30,602 nt of DNA, taken from the IMG/VR virus record IMGVR_UViG_3300000063_000049, positions 1 through 30,602 of that record; one strand, 5' to 3'. The stretch's first letter is position 1, and the number at the start of each line of letters is the position of its first letter. The notes under the pieces were generated by a model that was not told the origin of the DNA, did no database searches, and worked only from the letters and a program-made list of their open reading frames with translations. The translations under genes were made by a program, and so were the position numbers. Source of the stretch: a virus. This document shows, one piece after another, positions 30,174 to 30,602 of this stretch.

Positions 30174-30285
30174 CCCTTCGCTGTTGCGGCAGCTGGCAAA
30201 ACGTCTGGCCAAGGAAACGGGTTTCACCTTGGCCGACATCGAGACAATGCCGTTTTACGACATGGTGTGGTGGCTCAGGGATTGA
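30172..30285 (+). CDS. E': E' extension (GpE family), probably made by +1 frameshift
   Basis: This segment encodes NPSLLRQLAKRLAKETGFTL and ADIETMPFYDMVWWLRD, matching P2 GpE' (GFxLxEIExMPxxxxxWW pattern). It is in the frame one base ahead of E. It is joined directly to E if the ribosome reads CTT, skips the U and continues at AAC. An independent ATG in this frame (30136) exists but lies directly after AAGG with no proper SD spacing, so a frameshift is preferred. Confidence 0.8.
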   Translation, partial: NPSLLRQLAKRLAKETGFTLADIETMPFYDMVWWLRD

Positions 30286-30323
30286 GCCGTTATCCGTAAA
30301 GCAGCGATTCATGGGGCGACGAA

Positions 30324-30602
30324 ATGGCGAATGAATTAGCGCTTGGGCTGGTCATCGGCGGCGCGGTCAACAAGTCGGTGGGGACGGCCTTCAAGGATGT
30401 CGATGGCCGGGTTAAGCGGCTCGAAACCACGATGGGCAAGGCCAAGGCGCTGCAATCGGTCATCGGTGAAACCAAGCGCTTGCAGGATGAGTGGCGCAAG
30501 GCGCACCTGGCCGGATCTGCCATGGCTGACGGACTACGGCGCAAGCTGGACGCGAACCTTGACACCCTGCGCCGTCAGGGCGTCGAGGTGCGCAATCTGG
30601 GC
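30324..30602 (+). CDS. T: Tape measure protein, N-terminal fragment
   Basis: The frame is open to the window edge (93 residues). It begins MANELALGLVIGGAVNKSVG and continues as a coiled-coil (KRLETTMGKAKALQSVIGE, then TKRLQDEWRKAH), typical of tape measure proteins following chaperones E and E'. It determines tail length. The weak SD (GGGGCGACG) and an upstream ATG at 30311 out of frame leave the start slightly uncertain. The remainder lies outside the window. Confidence 0.88.
   Translation, partial: MANELALGLVIGGAVNKSVGTAFKDVDGRVKRLETTMGKAKALQSVIGETKRLQDEWRKAHLAGSAMADGLRRKLDANLDTLRRQGVEVRNLG

Overview
The window is most of an integrated temperate phage in a Pseudomonas-type genome, read from its integrase end. 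No species is named in the sequence. The Pseudomonas assignment is inferred from moderately GC-rich coding, a PrtN-type regulator (a family best known from pyocin clusters), a PrtR-like S24 repressor, a CII-type regulator and overall gene order. Part or all of the first 0.9 kb is probably flanking host sequence, because the integrase ends just after it and points towards it. The far end of the phage lies beyond the window: the tape measure gene is cut and no endolysin is present.

Layout. (1) 1-997: a Clp-fold serine proteinase gene and a hairpin terminator. (2) 998-8003, all on the minus strand: a tightly overlapping early-left operon of 13 genes. In transcription order it holds a 58-aa ORF, a 196-aa ORF with two similar halves, a KilAC-domain protein, a 53-aa ORF, a 126-aa ORF, a PrtN-like activator, a membrane-anchored protein, a 73-aa helical protein, an HD phosphohydrolase, a 54-aa membrane protein, a C5 DNA methyltransferase, an excisionase and an integrase. 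(3) 8004-9126: an immunity region with an S24 repressor (minus strand) and a Cro-like protein (plus strand). It has strong candidate promoters PL and PR and repeated 15-bp operator-like sites at both ends of the repressor gene, in a lambda-like layout. (4) 9123-9914: two roughly 53-bp direct repeats bracketing a small two-gene cassette. (5) 9915-13199: a CII-like regulator, a TraR/DksA zinc finger, a Toprim/VapE-type primase-helicase and a putative Q-like antiterminator. (6) 13200-14238: about 500 bp of non-coding DNA with matched TGTCCCAC hairpins, then a holin, a cos-like stretch and tandem GTTGACAG repeats. (7) 14239-22104: a lambda-like packaging and head module. (8) 22101-30602: gpZ and tail-completion proteins followed by a P2-like contractile tail: spike, baseplate, fibre, sheath, tube, chaperone with a probable frameshift, and the start of the tape measure gene.

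How it works together. In the lysogen the repressor should sit on the operators over PL and PR. After induction, PL would express integration, modification and regulatory genes. PR would express Cro, CII and the replication genes, and then the Q-like protein for the late operon. The hybrid of a lambda-type head and a P2-type tail is a modular arrangement.

Most noteworthy observations: a prfB-like +1 frameshift site (CTT TAA C) joining tail chaperones E and E'; a minus-strand gene fitted exactly between terL and the next late gene, whose start codon overlaps its neighbour's at a CATG; the matched TGTCCCAC inverted repeats beside the replication gene; tandem GTTGACAG repeats before the small terminase gene; an integrase lacking the first catalytic arginine; and four hairpin/T-tract elements placed just before the ribosome binding sites of late genes.
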